Source of the DNA: an uncultured Bacillota bacterium
GTDB taxonomy: Bacteria; Bacillota; Clostridia; Oscillospirales; Oscillospiraceae
Assembly: GCA_947645675.1 (NCBI GenBank)
Contig: CANSDP010000002.1
Coordinates: 164,699 to 228,698 of the forward strand
Direction: 5' to 3'
Length of the DNA: 64,000 nt
The stretch's first letter is position 1. The number at the start of each line of letters is the position of its first letter. This document shows positions 8,304-20,545 of the stretch, piece by piece. The notes under the pieces were generated by a model that was given only the letters and a program-made list of their open reading frames with translations, was not told where the DNA came from and did no database searches. The position numbers and the translations under genes were made by a program.

Positions 8304-10219
8304 TAGATCATCAGCGAGCACACCAGCTCAGTGTACTCCGCCGGGTCCTCCAGGGGCAGGTCGGCCAGGAGGAGGGCCTGGGCATAGAGCACCTTGGCGT
8401 ATTTGGCGACGGTGACCTTGTCCCCGGCGTCCACCGCCTTTTTCAGGGCGGCGAAAGGGGCGGCGTCTGGGTTGAGCTCCAGCACCCGCTCGGCCTTCAT
8501 GGGCTGGCTCCCCTCCACCTTGCGCATATACCGCTCCATCTCGATGGAGACCGGGCCGTCGGCGGACAGACAGCAGGCGCCCGACTTGAGGATGGAGGAG
8601 ACGCGGACCTCCTTCACCTGGTCCCCCAGGGCCTCCTTCACGGCCTCCAGCACCGGCTTGCCGGCCTCGGCCTTCTCCTCAGCGGCCTTTTTCTCCTCGT
8701 CGGTCTGGGGCAGGGCGTCCTCCTCGGTGACGGACTTGAACTGCTTGCCGTCTACCTCGCCCAGGCCCTTCATCACGAAGTCGTCCACGTCCTCGGTGCA
8801 GTAGAGGATCTCATAGCCCTTGTCCAGAATGCGCTCCACCTGGGGCAGCTTGGCGATCTTCTCCACGCTCTCGCCGCAGGCGTAGTAGTAGAAGGGCTGG
8901 TCCTCGGGCATCCGGTCCTTGTAAGCGGCCAGGGTGGTGTTTTTCTCCTCCTTGGAGGACCAGAACAGCAGCAGGTCCTGAAGCATCTCCTTGTGCTGGC
9001 CGTACTCGGCCACCACGCCGTATTTCAGCTGGGTCCCAAAGGCGGACCAGAATTTTTCATACTTCTCCCGGTCCTCCTTCTGCATGGTGATCAGCTCGTT
9101 CTTAATCTTCTTCTCCAGGGCGGAGGCGATCACCTTCAACTGACGGGTGTGCTGCAACACCTCCCGGCTGATGTTCAGGGAGAAGTCGGCGGAGTCCACC
9201 ACGCCTTTCACAAAGCGGAAGTGGTCGGGGAGCAGGTCGGCGCACTTGTCCATGATGAGCACCCCGGAGGAGTAGAGCTGCAAGCCCTTCTGATACTCCC
9301 GGGTGTAGAAGTCATAGGGGGTCTTTTCCGGGATATACAGCATGGCCTTATAGGTGACCGCCCCCTCGGCGCTGGTGTGGATGACAGCCAGGGGATCCTG
9401 CCAGTCGCCGAACTTCTCCTTATAGAAAGCGTTGTACTCCTCGGGCGTCACCTGGGACCTCTGCCGCTGCCACAGGGGCACCATAGAGTTGAGGGTCTTC
9501 CACTCCTTGACGGTCTCCCACTCGGGCTTGTAGTCCTCGGGGGCGTCCTCCGGCTTGTCCTTCTGGCGGTAGTCCTCCACCTCCATGACAATGGGGTAGC
9601 GGATATAGTCGGAGTATTTTTTGATGAGCTCCTGTAATTTGTAGGTCTCCAGATACTGGTCGTAGTTCTCCTCGTCGGCGTTGGCCTTGATGTGCATAAT
9701 CACGTCGGTGCCGGGGACCTCCTTTTCGCACTGGGTCACCGTGTAGCCGTCGGCCCCGTCGGACTGCCACATCCAGGCCTCCTCACTGCCCCAGGCCCGG
9801 GAGATCACCGTCACATGGTCGGCCACCATGAAGGCGGAGTAGAAGCCCACGCCGAACTGACCGATCACGTCGATCTTATCCGCCGCCTCGTCGCCCTCGG
9901 CCAGACCGGCCTTGAACTGGCCGGAGCCGCTGCGGGCGATGGTGCCCAGGTTGGACTCCAGGTCCTCCTTGCTCATGCCCACGCCGTTGTCAGAGACGGT
10001 GAGGGTCCGCCCCTCCTTGTCGGGGACGACGGTGATTTTCAGGTCGCCCCGGGCCACGTCCACGCTCTTGTCGGTGAGGGACTTGTAGGCCAGCTTGTCC
10101 TCCGCGTCGCTGGCGTTGGAGATGAGCTCCCGGAGAAAAATCTCCTTGTGGGTGTAGATGGAGTTAACCATCAGGTCCAGCAGCCGCTTGGATTCCGCCT
10201 TGAATTGCTTCTTTGCCAT
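8303..10219 (-). CDS. htpG: Chaperone HtpG (Hsp90)
   Basis: 638 residues, usual for bacterial Hsp90, a cytoplasmic ATP-dependent chaperone. The N-terminal GHKL ATPase is evident: ELISNASDAEDKL (catalytic Glu and the Asn that holds Mg), DNGVGM, and GQFGVGFYSAFMVAD. The middle domain contains NISREVLQ. It ends inside the terminator at 8268-8303. GGAGG lies eight bases before the ATG. Expression should be heat- and stress-inducible through HrcA, since the leader contains a perfect CIRCE element overlapping the promoter start. Transcribed alone. Confidence 0.97.
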   Translation of the reverse strand: MAKKQFKAESKRLLDLMVNSIYTHKEIFLRELISNASDAEDKLAYKSLTDKSVDVARGDLKITVVPDKEGRTLTVSDNGVGMSKEDLESNLGTIARSGSGQFKAGLAEGDEAADKIDVIGQFGVGFYSAFMVADHVTVISRAWGSEEAWMWQSDGADGYTVTQCEKEVPGTDVIMHIKANADEENYDQYLETYKLQELIKKYSDYIRYPIVMEVEDYRQKDKPEDAPEDYKPEWETVKEWKTLNSMVPLWQRQRSQVTPEEYNAFYKEKFGDWQDPLAVIHTSAEGAVTYKAMLYIPEKTPYDFYTREYQKGLQLYSSGVLIMDKCADLLPDHFRFVKGVVDSADFSLNISREVLQHTRQLKVIASALEKKIKNELITMQKEDREKYEKFWSAFGTQLKYGVVAEYGQHKEMLQDLLLFWSSKEEKNTTLAAYKDRMPEDQPFYYYACGESVEKIAKLPQVERILDKGYEILYCTEDVDDFVMKGLGEVDGKQFKSVTEEDALPQTDEEKKAAEEKAEAGKPVLEAVKEALGDQVKEVRVSSILKSGACCLSADGPVSIEMERYMRKVEGSQPMKAERVLELNPDAAPFAALKKAVDAGDKVTVAKYAKVLYAQALLLADLPLEDPAEYTELVCSLMI

Positions 10220-10260
10220 GATTGTGATTCCTCCGTGTATATCAATTTACTTAGATAACA

Positions 10261-10299
10261 ATACGGTTAGCACTCCTTCTTTTTGAGTGCTAACCGTAT
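10261..10299. promoter_or_regulatory. CIRCE element (HrcA operator) of htpG
   Basis: TTAGCACTC-N9-GAGTGCTAA at 10267-10293 is an exact match to the CIRCE consensus, and the symmetry extends by six more bases each side (ATACGG/CCGTAT), giving 15-bp arms. It lies immediately downstream of the -10 box of the htpG promoter. HrcA repression of heat-shock genes at this site is established in Firmicutes; htpG is not always in that regulon. Confidence 0.95.
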
Positions 10300-10326
10300 T
10301 CTAGCGCACCTCCCGGCAAAATGCAA
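10298..10326 (-). promoter_or_regulatory. htpG sigma-A promoter
   Basis: Minus-strand TTGCAT and TAGAAT with a 17-base spacer. The -10 box directly abuts and slightly overlaps the extended CIRCE repeat, so HrcA binding would block initiation. Confidence 0.75.
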
Positions 10327-10351
10327 GAGGGTTCATAATTTGTTTACACTT

Positions 10352-11746
10352 TCAGTCGCCCATGTCCAGATTGCGGAAAAAGATATACTCCCCCTTGTCC
10401 AGGTCGTAGGCCCCGAAGAAAATGCCGTCGTTCTCTTTGAAGGTCAGCAGCCCGTCCTGGAGGGAAAACTGCACCCAATTATCCCGCTGGGTGGGGGGCA
10501 GGGTGAGGACGGGCTCCAGCCGGTCGTTGAAAACGGTCCAGGCGCCCCGCTCATAGGCGGCGGGAAAAATAGAATTTGGCCGGAGCCGGTCAGCAATGAG
10601 CTCGAAATCCGTCCCCTCCATCAACCGCTCCCCGGTGGACAGGCGGTACAGGGTCCAGATGTTGTTCCCCGCGTGCTGCTCATCCAAAATGGCGAAGTCT
10701 CCCCGTTTGACAGACAGCCTACCCGTCTCATAAGTGTCCTTCAGAAAATAGGACTGGCCGTCCACCGTCAGCGTGGCCCCGCTGTTCTTGTGGACCAGCT
10801 TCCCCATATCGCTCCAGCGGCGGTCGGAGTATTCGTCATACCACTGGTCCCACTGGCGCTGCTCCACCCAGTAGACTTCCCCGGTCTCAGGCCGGAACAC
10901 ACGCGCCGGGGTGTTATCCCAACTGAGGTCCGGGTCCGACTCGCCCCACCCCAGGCAGACCCCCTGGTCCAGCCAGTTCAGCCCGGTGACCCATTGGATA
11001 AAGGAGAGGGTCTCCGACAGTTCCTCCCCGGACGCGGGCATGTCCAGCTCCTTCCAGCTCCAGTCCTTTCTGGAACCGGTTTGGCTGTCCAGCACAGTAC
11101 ACCCCTCGGGCCGCAGGAGGAAAAGCTGGTCCTCCTTGTTGGTGTAGTTCAAAAACTCAAAATCCGTCATCCAGCTGCCGTCCTCCGCCGCCACGGCGCA
11201 CCGGCTTCCGCTGCCAAGCTCCTTCCACTTAGGGTCCGCCCGCGTCAGGATCAGGACGGGCAGAGCGTGGTCCTCCCCCTCCCAGCGGTAGCTGTAGGGC
11301 CACACGTTCTGATACACCGGGTCCACCACGATTTTCCCCTCCCGGGTCATCAGGCCGTAGAAGGAGGTGGGCCAGTAGGAGAAGTACTTCTGCATTTCGC
11401 CCTCATGCTCCCAGCGTTCGAAGGAATAGGCCTGGTCCCCCAGATAGGGGACAAGCGGTCCGTAGTCCGCCCCGGTAATGAGGTGGTCCATGTACTGGGG
11501 GTAACACCGGCCCCCGTCCACATTGGGCTGGGGCTGGGACCGCCCGCCCAGCCGGGACCAGTCCACCCGCACACCGCCCGCCGTCTCCCACTCCGGCTCC
11601 TTTATGGGCTCCTTCGGCGGCTCCTCCGGCTGAGAGACGGAGACGTCCGGCTCAGAAGCGGCGGGGCCGCTTGATCCCGGGCTTTGCGGGGCGCATCCGG
11701 CCAGCAGCAGGCCGGCCAGCAGAAACGCTGCCCATCCTCTCTTCAT
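10352..11746 (-). CDS. Lipoprotein, unknown function
   Basis: 464 residues with a type II signal peptide: basic MKRGW, hydrophobic core, lipobox LLAGC with Cys18, then a Ser/Pro/Glu-rich linker to about residue 55. The remaining ~400 residues are rich in Trp, Tyr and Asp (for example YSYRWEGEDH, WYDEYSDRRW) and have alternating short strands, compatible with a beta-propeller or WG-repeat-like fold, but I recognise no named family. The ATG lies three bases after the stop of the PstS-like gene, whose last codons (GTG GAG GGA TAG) supply the ribosome site, so the two are co-translated and probably work at the outer face of the membrane. Confidence 0.8.
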   Translation of the reverse strand: MKRGWAAFLLAGLLLAGCAPQSPGSSGPAASEPDVSVSQPEEPPKEPIKEPEWETAGGVRVDWSRLGGRSQPQPNVDGGRCYPQYMDHLITGADYGPLVPYLGDQAYSFERWEHEGEMQKYFSYWPTSFYGLMTREGKIVVDPVYQNVWPYSYRWEGEDHALPVLILTRADPKWKELGSGSRCAVAAEDGSWMTDFEFLNYTNKEDQLFLLRPEGCTVLDSQTGSRKDWSWKELDMPASGEELSETLSFIQWVTGLNWLDQGVCLGWGESDPDLSWDNTPARVFRPETGEVYWVEQRQWDQWYDEYSDRRWSDMGKLVHKNSGATLTVDGQSYFLKDTYETGRLSVKRGDFAILDEQHAGNNIWTLYRLSTGERLMEGTDFELIADRLRPNSIFPAAYERGAWTVFNDRLEPVLTLPPTQRDNWVQFSLQDGLLTFKENDGIFFGAYDLDKGEYIFFRNLDMGD

Positions 11747-11749
11747 CCC

Positions 11750-12736
11750 CTATCCCTCCACATCGGTTACAGGGACATAGCCCTCTATCGCCGCCAGCCT
11801 CTGGCCCCCCGGCCCCAGCACCCAGTCGTAGAGGACGCGGGTGGGGCTGTCCGCCGGGGCGGCCTTGGCGATGGCCACAAAATAGGGGTTGAGGAAGGGA
11901 TACTCCCCCGCCCGGATGGCCTCCGCCGAGGGGGATACCCCGTCCACAGCCAGCACCTTCAGCCCCTTGGCCATCTCCATGTCGTTGGCGTAGTAATACA
12001 CCGTGTACCCCAGGGCGGCGGCGGAGTTGTCATACTCCCGCACCGCGTTGAGCAGGCCCTCCATGCTGTTGGCCGTCCAGGTGGTGGGCGGCTCCATCAG
12101 TTCCAGGCCATCCATCACCAGCTTTTCAAACATAGTTTGACTGCCCGCCCCCTGGTTGCGCTGGAAGGGGATGATCTCCAGGTCCTCGCCCCCCACCTGG
12201 CTCCAGTTGGTGATCTCGCCGGTGTAAATTTTTTGCACCTGTTCCACCGTCAGGCTGTCCACCGGGTTGTCCTGGTTGACCACAAAGACCAGGGCGTCGG
12301 TGGCGAAGGGGGTCATCAGCCAACGGTTCCCCGCCTCCAGCTCGGCCAACACATCGGGCGCGGGCTCCGCCGCCAGCAGCAGATCGGCCTCCCCGTCCAT
12401 CAGGTTCCGGTAGGACATGGTGGTGCGGTTGAAGCTGACCAGGTCGCTCACCTCAGAAATGTCCTCCCCCAGCAGCACCGCGCATATGGCCTGAGCCAGC
12501 GGAGCCGTGGAGGTGGAGCCGTCCAGCCGGGGCATGTTCTCCCGGGTAAACACGAAGGCATCGGAATCGGCCTCGCCGCTGGAGTTCTCGCCGGAGGACC
12601 CGGCCCCGCTGGAGGACTCTGGGGAGCTGGACGCCCCTCCGCTCCGCACATCCGAGCCCTCCGCTGGAGCCTTGGGCCCGCAGGCCGTCAGCAGGATCGC
12701 CCCCGCCAGGCCCATCGCCAATAAAATTTGCCTCAT
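11750..12736 (-). CDS. PstS-like substrate-binding lipoprotein
   Basis: 328 residues. Signal peptide with lipobox LLTAC (Cys19), a Ser/Gly/Glu linker to about residue 60, then a periplasmic-binding-protein type 2 fold of the PstS kind: RLDGSTSTAPLAQAI near the N-terminus (the phosphate-loop region), FVVNQDNPVDSLT then VQKIYTGEITNWSQVGG, the family signature. The usual second signature is modified to PFQRNQGAGSQTMFE. No pstCAB genes follow; its partner is instead another lipoprotein. So it may be a solitary phosphate or anion sensor, or may bind something else. AGGAGG precedes the ATG. Confidence 0.85.
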   Translation of the reverse strand: MRQILLAMGLAGAILLTACGPKAPAEGSDVRSGGASSSPESSSGAGSSGENSSGEADSDAFVFTRENMPRLDGSTSTAPLAQAICAVLLGEDISEVSDLVSFNRTTMSYRNLMDGEADLLLAAEPAPDVLAELEAGNRWLMTPFATDALVFVVNQDNPVDSLTVEQVQKIYTGEITNWSQVGGEDLEIIPFQRNQGAGSQTMFEKLVMDGLELMEPPTTWTANSMEGLLNAVREYDNSAAALGYTVYYYANDMEMAKGLKVLAVDGVSPSAEAIRAGEYPFLNPYFVAIAKAAPADSPTRVLYDWVLGPGGQRLAAIEGYVPVTDVEG

Positions 12737-12813
12737 AAAAGTACCTCCTCATTGATAACCAAATTTTCCATCCGCTATATCAGACGCAAAATGCTCCAAA
12801 AGGTTTCAAAAAT

Positions 12814-12842
12814 AGTATATAACCTTCTGCCCATTTCCGCAA
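12814..12842 (-). promoter_or_regulatory. Promoter of the two-lipoprotein operon
   Basis: Minus-strand TTGCGG, 17-base spacer, TATACT; 78 bases upstream of the ATG at 12736. Confidence 0.6.
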
Positions 12843-12938
12843 GTCTACCAAACGTCTACCAAAAAGTCCTGTCGAACCCTTGCGCCGCAAGGGATTGCGG
12901 GGACTGGAATATTTTAGGATGTCTACCAAATGTCTACC
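12843..12938. repeat. Paired direct repeats upstream of the surface-protein gene
   Basis: GTCTACCAAACGTCTACCA (12843-12861) recurs as GTCTACCAAATGTCTACCA (12921-12939), each itself a tandem of GTCTACCA. A short perfect hairpin (CCCTTGCG-C-CGCAAGGG, 12878-12894) lies between. The left copy abuts the -35 box of the lipoprotein promoter. Meaning unknown: protein-binding sites or recombinase arm-type repeats are possible. Apart from this, 12939-13197 holds no feature I can support beyond the ribosome site of the next gene. Confidence 0.5.
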
Positions 12939-13197
12939 AGTTTCACTTTTTGACAGGTTTGGAGGCCTGTTTTTTGTGATTTCCTCCGGTTTTTACAACT
13001 TTTAGACCATACGTCAGGGGTGTGACACCCCGGTAAAGGGAGCGAAAGATTCAGAAACCTCGAAAATTTCGGTAAAAACAGAGAATTTTGTTACGGAAAT
13101 GTTAAAACTTTGCGTTCTACCAAGACCGTCGCGAAGCCCTGTTTTTACGGAAAACGGCCCCTCTCATGGCCGAAAAAATTAACAAGGAGGAAACACT

Positions 13198-16100
13198 ATG
13201 AGAAACCTGAAACGGGCTCTCAGCCTGGCTCTGGCCTCTGTCATGCTCATGGGCATGATGGTTGTCGGCTCCAGCGCGGCGAGCTACCCCGATGTGGACG
13301 ATCAGGACCACGTCGAGGCTATTGAGGTCCTCAGCGCTGTCGGCGTGATTGTCGGCGACAACGGGAACTTCCGGCCTGACGACTCCGTCTCCCGCAACGA
13401 GATGGCTGTCATCATGGCCAAGCTGATCCTGGGCACCTATGAGGCCGACAGCTACGTGGGCTCCCATCCCTTCACCGACGTGCCCAGCTGGGCCAGCCGG
13501 TATGTGGCCGCCTGCTACAACAGCGGCATCATCTCCGGCCGGGGCGAGGGCATCTATGACGGCGCTTCCACCGTGACCGCCGTTGAGGCCGCCGCTATGA
13601 TGCTGCGGGCTCTGGGCTACGAGGACCTGTCCCTGGGCGCGACCCAGTGGGACCAGCCCGTCGCCGCCAAGGCCAACGAGATCAACCTGTTCAAGGGCCT
13701 GTCCGGCAACAGCCAGACCCCCATGGACCGTAACTCCGTGGCTCAGCTGGCGCTGAACACCCTGGAGGCCACCATGGTCCGCACCACCCGCACCGGCCAG
13801 GACATCACCCTACCCGGCGGCATCGTGATCGCCAGCACCCGGACCTATGTGGACCGTGAGGATGTCAACGGTCGGGACTATCTTAAGGAGGATGGAGTTC
13901 TTTCTGGTGACAATAAACTCCAGCTGTGCGAGCATCTGTATGACAAAGACCTGACGAAGGACACCGGTAAGGGTGACGACTTCGGCCGCCCCGCTACCAC
14001 CTGGAGCTATGACGGCAAGGAAGTCATCTCCGTGGCCAACGACGCCACCCTGACCTACACCAAGGAGGTCAAGGCCAAGGATATCTACAAGGCTCTGAAC
14101 CTGCGCGCCACCAAGTCCGACGTTGAGTACTTTGTGAACGGCGAGCAGAAGGCCGATGAGACCCTCAGCAGCACCGCCTCTAGCACCCTGAACAGCGGCA
14201 ACGGCACCCTGACTCAGGTCTACAAGGACGGCGACGATGTCACCATCACCGTCATCGAGACCTTCCTGGCTCAGGTTTCCGGCGACTATGACGAGGACGA
14301 CGAGGAGCTGACCATCGCCGCTGTCAGCGACGATTCCGCTCTCGGCACCGTGGATTACACCCTGAAGCTGGAGGATTTCGCCAACCTGGCTGACTTCTCT
14401 GACGAGGATTATGTCCTGTTCACCGCCGTGACCGACGGCACCGATGCCACCGTCAAGACCCTGGTTCCCGCCGAGGTAGTCACCGCTACCGTTAACGGCT
14501 ACACCAAGGACAACGACGGCACCACCCCCAAGGACGTCACCTTCGACGGCAAGACCTACGAGTACAACGTCAATTTTGACGCTCAGGGTCTGGACACCAA
14601 CTACACCGTGAAGGAAGAGAGTGTCTTCATCATGGACGGCTATGACTATGTCATTGGCCTGGATGAGGTCGCCAACAGCAACGACTACGTCTTCATCCTG
14701 GAGTTCAAGTCCGACGGCTGGAACACCAGCAAGACCGTCAGCGCCAACGCCTACTTCACTGACGGCACCAACAAGGACATCAAGCTGGAGAAGGTAAACG
14801 GCAAGTCCATCAACACCGTCACTTCTGGCAAGCCCGACCAGACGAAGGTTGTGACTGACTCCGGCACGTTCTACGCCGGCTGGTACACCTACACCGAGAA
14901 GAACAACGCCTATCGCGTGACCGGAACTGCGGGCAGCGCTCCAAGCGCCGTGGGCAATAACACCAAGGTAATTGAGAACGGCAAGGCTACGATTAACCTC
15001 GCTGGTCCCGCTACTAGCAAGGGTTCTGACAAGACCATCCTGGTGGTGAAGGACGGCAACGACATCGACGTCTACACCGGCGTCAAGGAGATGCCCACTA
15101 TCACCACTGACAGCGCCAGCTCCAAGACCTACGCCTGGGTCTCCGAGAAGAGCAACGGCTATGCCTCCTATGTGTTTGTTGACGTAGCCAACGGCGACGT
15201 TGAGGGCGCCAGCAGCGCCAGCGGCGACCTGATCTTCATCATGGATGAGACCTCCTACAAGGTGAGAGTTGACGAGGACGACAACACCTACTACCTCTAC
15301 GACAAGGCCATTGTCAACGGCAAGAGCGAGTCCGTCAAGGCCGCCAGCAATGCCACCTTCTCCGCCCCCGGCCTGTACCACAGTGTCCGTTACGACGAGA
15401 ACGAGTTCGTGGACGACGCCGACCTGGCCCTTGATCCTGACGAGGACTACATTGTGAACACCAGCCTCTCCGGCGCGGCTGTGGCCGGCGAGGGCGGCAC
15501 CGTTGAGGTCGGCGGAACCTCCATGCGTCTGGCTGACGAGTTCGTCATCCGCGTGGTTACCTCCGACAACAAGATGGTCACCATCAAAGACGCCGAGGCT
15601 CTGAACAACCGCTACAAGAACAAGGTGGTTGACGGTGAGCTCTGGGCCGCCCTGAAGGACGACGAGGTTACCACCCTGATTCTGGTTGTGGATAGCGTGG
15701 GTGACCCCCCCAGCGGCAGCGCCGCCGTGAAGGCTGTATATGAGTCCACCAGCGCGGTTACTGACGCCGCTGTAACTACCGTGACTGCTACTAGCTCCAT
15801 CGCTGGCGTGACCGTTGACCTCAGCTCTGCGACCGAGGCCGACAAGATGAACACCGTCAAGACCGCTCTGGCCGCTGACGGCACGTTTAATAGCGCCTGG
15901 ACTGTCTCGGAGCCCGATAGTACCACCAAGGTCATCACTGTGACCAAGAAGGTTGCCGGCGTCACAACCAATCCCGACAGCAACTTCTTCGTTGAGAAAA
16001 CCGCTGGCGTGGCCGCAGTTCCGGCTGTAGCAGCTGTGTACAACAGCGGCACGGTGACGAAGCTGGATGCTGACGGTGATTTAGAGATTGGCGGCTATTC

Positions 16101-16623
16101 TTCCAGTATTGTGGTTGCAACTCAGGATGACTTGGCTAAGCAGCTGGCGAAATTTGTTGCTGACTACAATGCGGATGGCGCAAATACAGAATGGACGGTC
16201 GCAATAAATGATGCTAGCGATGGGATCAAGTTCACTGCCAAGACCGCTGGTGCGATCGGCCAGACAGGCCCTGCCAACGCTCCCACAGGTGCCACTGAGG
16301 TGACTGAGGGTGCGGAAGAGATTGCCGCTGTTGCCGCCGTGTACACCCTGGATCCCAGCAAGGTACTTCTGGGAGGAAGTGCTATGGAGATTCACGGCAA
16401 GAAGTACGCCGTCACCGGCGCTGACCTGGCTGAGAAGCTGGCCGCTTGGGTTCAGGCTTACAAGAGCGACTCTGGTAACACTGAGTGGGACGCTGCGGTG
16501 AAAGCCGGCGAACTCAAGGTCGTGTTTACCGCTAAGACTGCGGGCGCTCTGGCTACGACCGGAGCCACTGCTCCGACAGACACCACAGAGGTGACCGCCG
16601 GCGCGGATGCCGTAACTCCTTAA
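13198..16623 (+). CDS. Large S-layer-homology (SLH) surface protein
   Basis: 1141 residues. Signal peptide MRNLKRALSLALASVMLMGM ending in SSAAS. Three SLH modules follow to about residue 195, recognisable from YPDVDDQDHVEAIEVLSAVG, GNFRPDDSVSRNEMAVIM, FTDVPSWASRYVAACYNSGI and later NSVAQLALNTLE; these anchor proteins to pyruvylated cell-wall polymers. The long remainder is Thr/Asp/Val-rich and beta-strand-like. The last ~200 residues hold two copies of a ~100-residue module (from about 940 and 1042), each starting with an AVAAVY stretch and containing NTEW and FTAKTAGA. GGAGG stands eight bases upstream of the ATG. Codon use is strongly biased to GCC/ACC/GAC, as in highly expressed genes, so this may be a main S-layer component. 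Confidence 0.93.
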   Translation: MRNLKRALSLALASVMLMGMMVVGSSAASYPDVDDQDHVEAIEVLSAVGVIVGDNGNFRPDDSVSRNEMAVIMAKLILGTYEADSYVGSHPFTDVPSWASRYVAACYNSGIISGRGEGIYDGASTVTAVEAAAMMLRALGYEDLSLGATQWDQPVAAKANEINLFKGLSGNSQTPMDRNSVAQLALNTLEATMVRTTRTGQDITLPGGIVIASTRTYVDREDVNGRDYLKEDGVLSGDNKLQLCEHLYDKDLTKDTGKGDDFGRPATTWSYDGKEVISVANDATLTYTKEVKAKDIYKALNLRATKSDVEYFVNGEQKADETLSSTASSTLNSGNGTLTQVYKDGDDVTITVIETFLAQVSGDYDEDDEELTIAAVSDDSALGTVDYTLKLEDFANLADFSDEDYVLFTAVTDGTDATVKTLVPAEVVTATVNGYTKDNDGTTPKDVTFDGKTYEYNVNFDAQGLDTNYTVKEESVFIMDGYDYVIGLDEVANSNDYVFILEFKSDGWNTSKTVSANAYFTDGTNKDIKLEKVNGKSINTVTSGKPDQTKVVTDSGTFYAGWYTYTEKNNAYRVTGTAGSAPSAVGNNTKVIENGKATINLAGPATSKGSDKTILVVKDGNDIDVYTGVKEMPTITTDSASSKTYAWVSEKSNGYASYVFVDVANGDVEGASSASGDLIFIMDETSYKVRVDEDDNTYYLYDKAIVNGKSESVKAASNATFSAPGLYHSVRYDENEFVDDADLALDPDEDYIVNTSLSGAAVAGEGGTVEVGGTSMRLADEFVIRVVTSDNKMVTIKDAEALNNRYKNKVVDGELWAALKDDEVTTLILVVDSVGDPPSGSAAVKAVYESTSAVTDAAVTTVTATSSIAGVTVDLSSATEADKMNTVKTALAADGTFNSAWTVSEPDSTTKVITVTKKVAGVTTNPDSNFFVEKTAGVAAVPAVAAVYNSGTVTKLDADGDLEIGGYSSSIVVATQDDLAKQLAKFVADYNADGANTEWTVAINDASDGIKFTAKTAGAIGQTGPANAPTGATEVTEGAEEIAAVAAVYTLDPSKVLLGGSAMEIHGKKYAVTGADLAEKLAAWVQAYKSDSGNTEWDAAVKAGELKVVFTAKTAGALATTGATAPTDTTEVTAGADAVTP

Positions 16624-16673
16624 CATCCCAGCTACAATTCCTGATTTCTGAAGGGATATCAGAAAATCAAGAG

Positions 16674-16704
16674 GAACCCCCGGGCTTTGGCCCGGGGGCT
16701 CTTT
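16674..16704. terminator. Terminator of the SLH protein gene
   Basis: GC-rich stem ACCCCCGGGC / GCCCGGGGG followed by CTCTTTTACT on the plus strand; the other strand has GTTCCTCTTGATTTT, so it may also serve the facing 16708-17178 gene. Confidence 0.8.
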
Positions 16705-16707
16705 TAC

Positions 16708-17178
16708 TCAGCCGAGGATGGCGTACTGATAGACGTGGGCGCTACCGTTCAGGTGGTTATATGAGCCGTCAGTACGCTTCAGAACCACACCGGTTTCTGT
16801 CCAGGTCGTTTTGAAGGAAAAGGTGGTTCCATTTTTGATAACATGGCCTTTGGAAGCGCCGTAGGTCATGAAGGCAATAACATCATTGGCTTGAATGATT
16901 AAGGCCTTTGCGGGAAAACCGGCGTGGATGGTCCACTCGTCGGCACCGGTGCCAGTGTAGGCCCCGGCCTTGAGCTTCACCCCTCCGGCAATCGCGGTGT
17001 TGAGCGTCCGCACCGCCGTCTCCCGCGCGGCCCGCTCCGCCGCCACCGCCGCCGTCCGCGCGTCAGCCTCCGCCTTGATCGCCGCGTCGATCTTGACGTT
17101 GTCCTCGTTGAAATCCGTGCGTTGTACCCGGTCCGTTTCCTCCCATTGGCAGAGCTTGTAGTTGGTTGTGCGATTCAT
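16708..17178 (-). CDS. Orphan phage tail-fibre-like protein
   Basis: 156 residues. The start, MNRTTNYKLCQWEETDRVQR followed by TDFNEDNVKIDAAI, is the typical opening of tail-fibre or tail-appendix proteins in prophages of gut clostridia, and is followed by an Ala/Arg/Glu coiled-coil segment (about 35-60). The C-terminal ~85 residues (GVKLKAGAYTGTG, VLKRTDGSYNHLN) resemble a small beta-rich receptor-binding or trimer tip. No other phage gene is near. GGAGGT is nine bases from the ATG. It is either a prophage leftover or a co-opted tail protein. Family by resemblance only. Confidence 0.7.
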   Translation of the reverse strand: MNRTTNYKLCQWEETDRVQRTDFNEDNVKIDAAIKAEADARTAAVAAERAARETAVRTLNTAIAGGVKLKAGAYTGTGADEWTIHAGFPAKALIIQANDVIAFMTYGASKGHVIKNGTTFSFKTTWTETGVVLKRTDGSYNHLNGSAHVYQYAILG

Positions 17179-17200
17179 CGTGTTACCTCCAATTTTTTAT

Positions 17201-17271
17201 GTAGGGGCGGCCTGTGGCCGCCCGTTCCAGGCACAAATCCTTGTGTGCGGGCGGATCATATCCGCCCCTAC
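17201..17271. repeat. Palindromic GTAGGG...CCCTAC element
   Basis: 71 bp bounded by GTAGGGGCGG and CCGCCCCTAC, with two internal hairpins (GGCGGCCTGTGGCCGCC and GGGCGGATCATATCCGCCC). It is intergenic, between the tail-like gene and pyrG. Same family as 2237-2314 and 46101-46172. Confidence 0.75.
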
Positions 17272-17358
17272 AGAGACCAGCGCCCCTCTGCCCCTGGAGG
17301 AACTCCTTGAAAAATTGCACGTTTGCATACATTTAATGGAAGTCGGGCCGCATTGCGC

Positions 17359-20543
<3,185 letters not shown>

Positions 20544-20545
20544 CC

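Noticed and set aside
12980..13190. Possible riboswitch in the leader of the SLH gene
   Set aside because: No match by eye to known riboswitch cores (cyclic-di-GMP, glycine, SAM, preQ1) and no clear terminator; only AT-rich leader sequence.
13810..15381. A 523-codon minus-strand frame
   Set aside because: Antisense of the SLH protein gene, Val/Gly/Asp-rich, without start signals.
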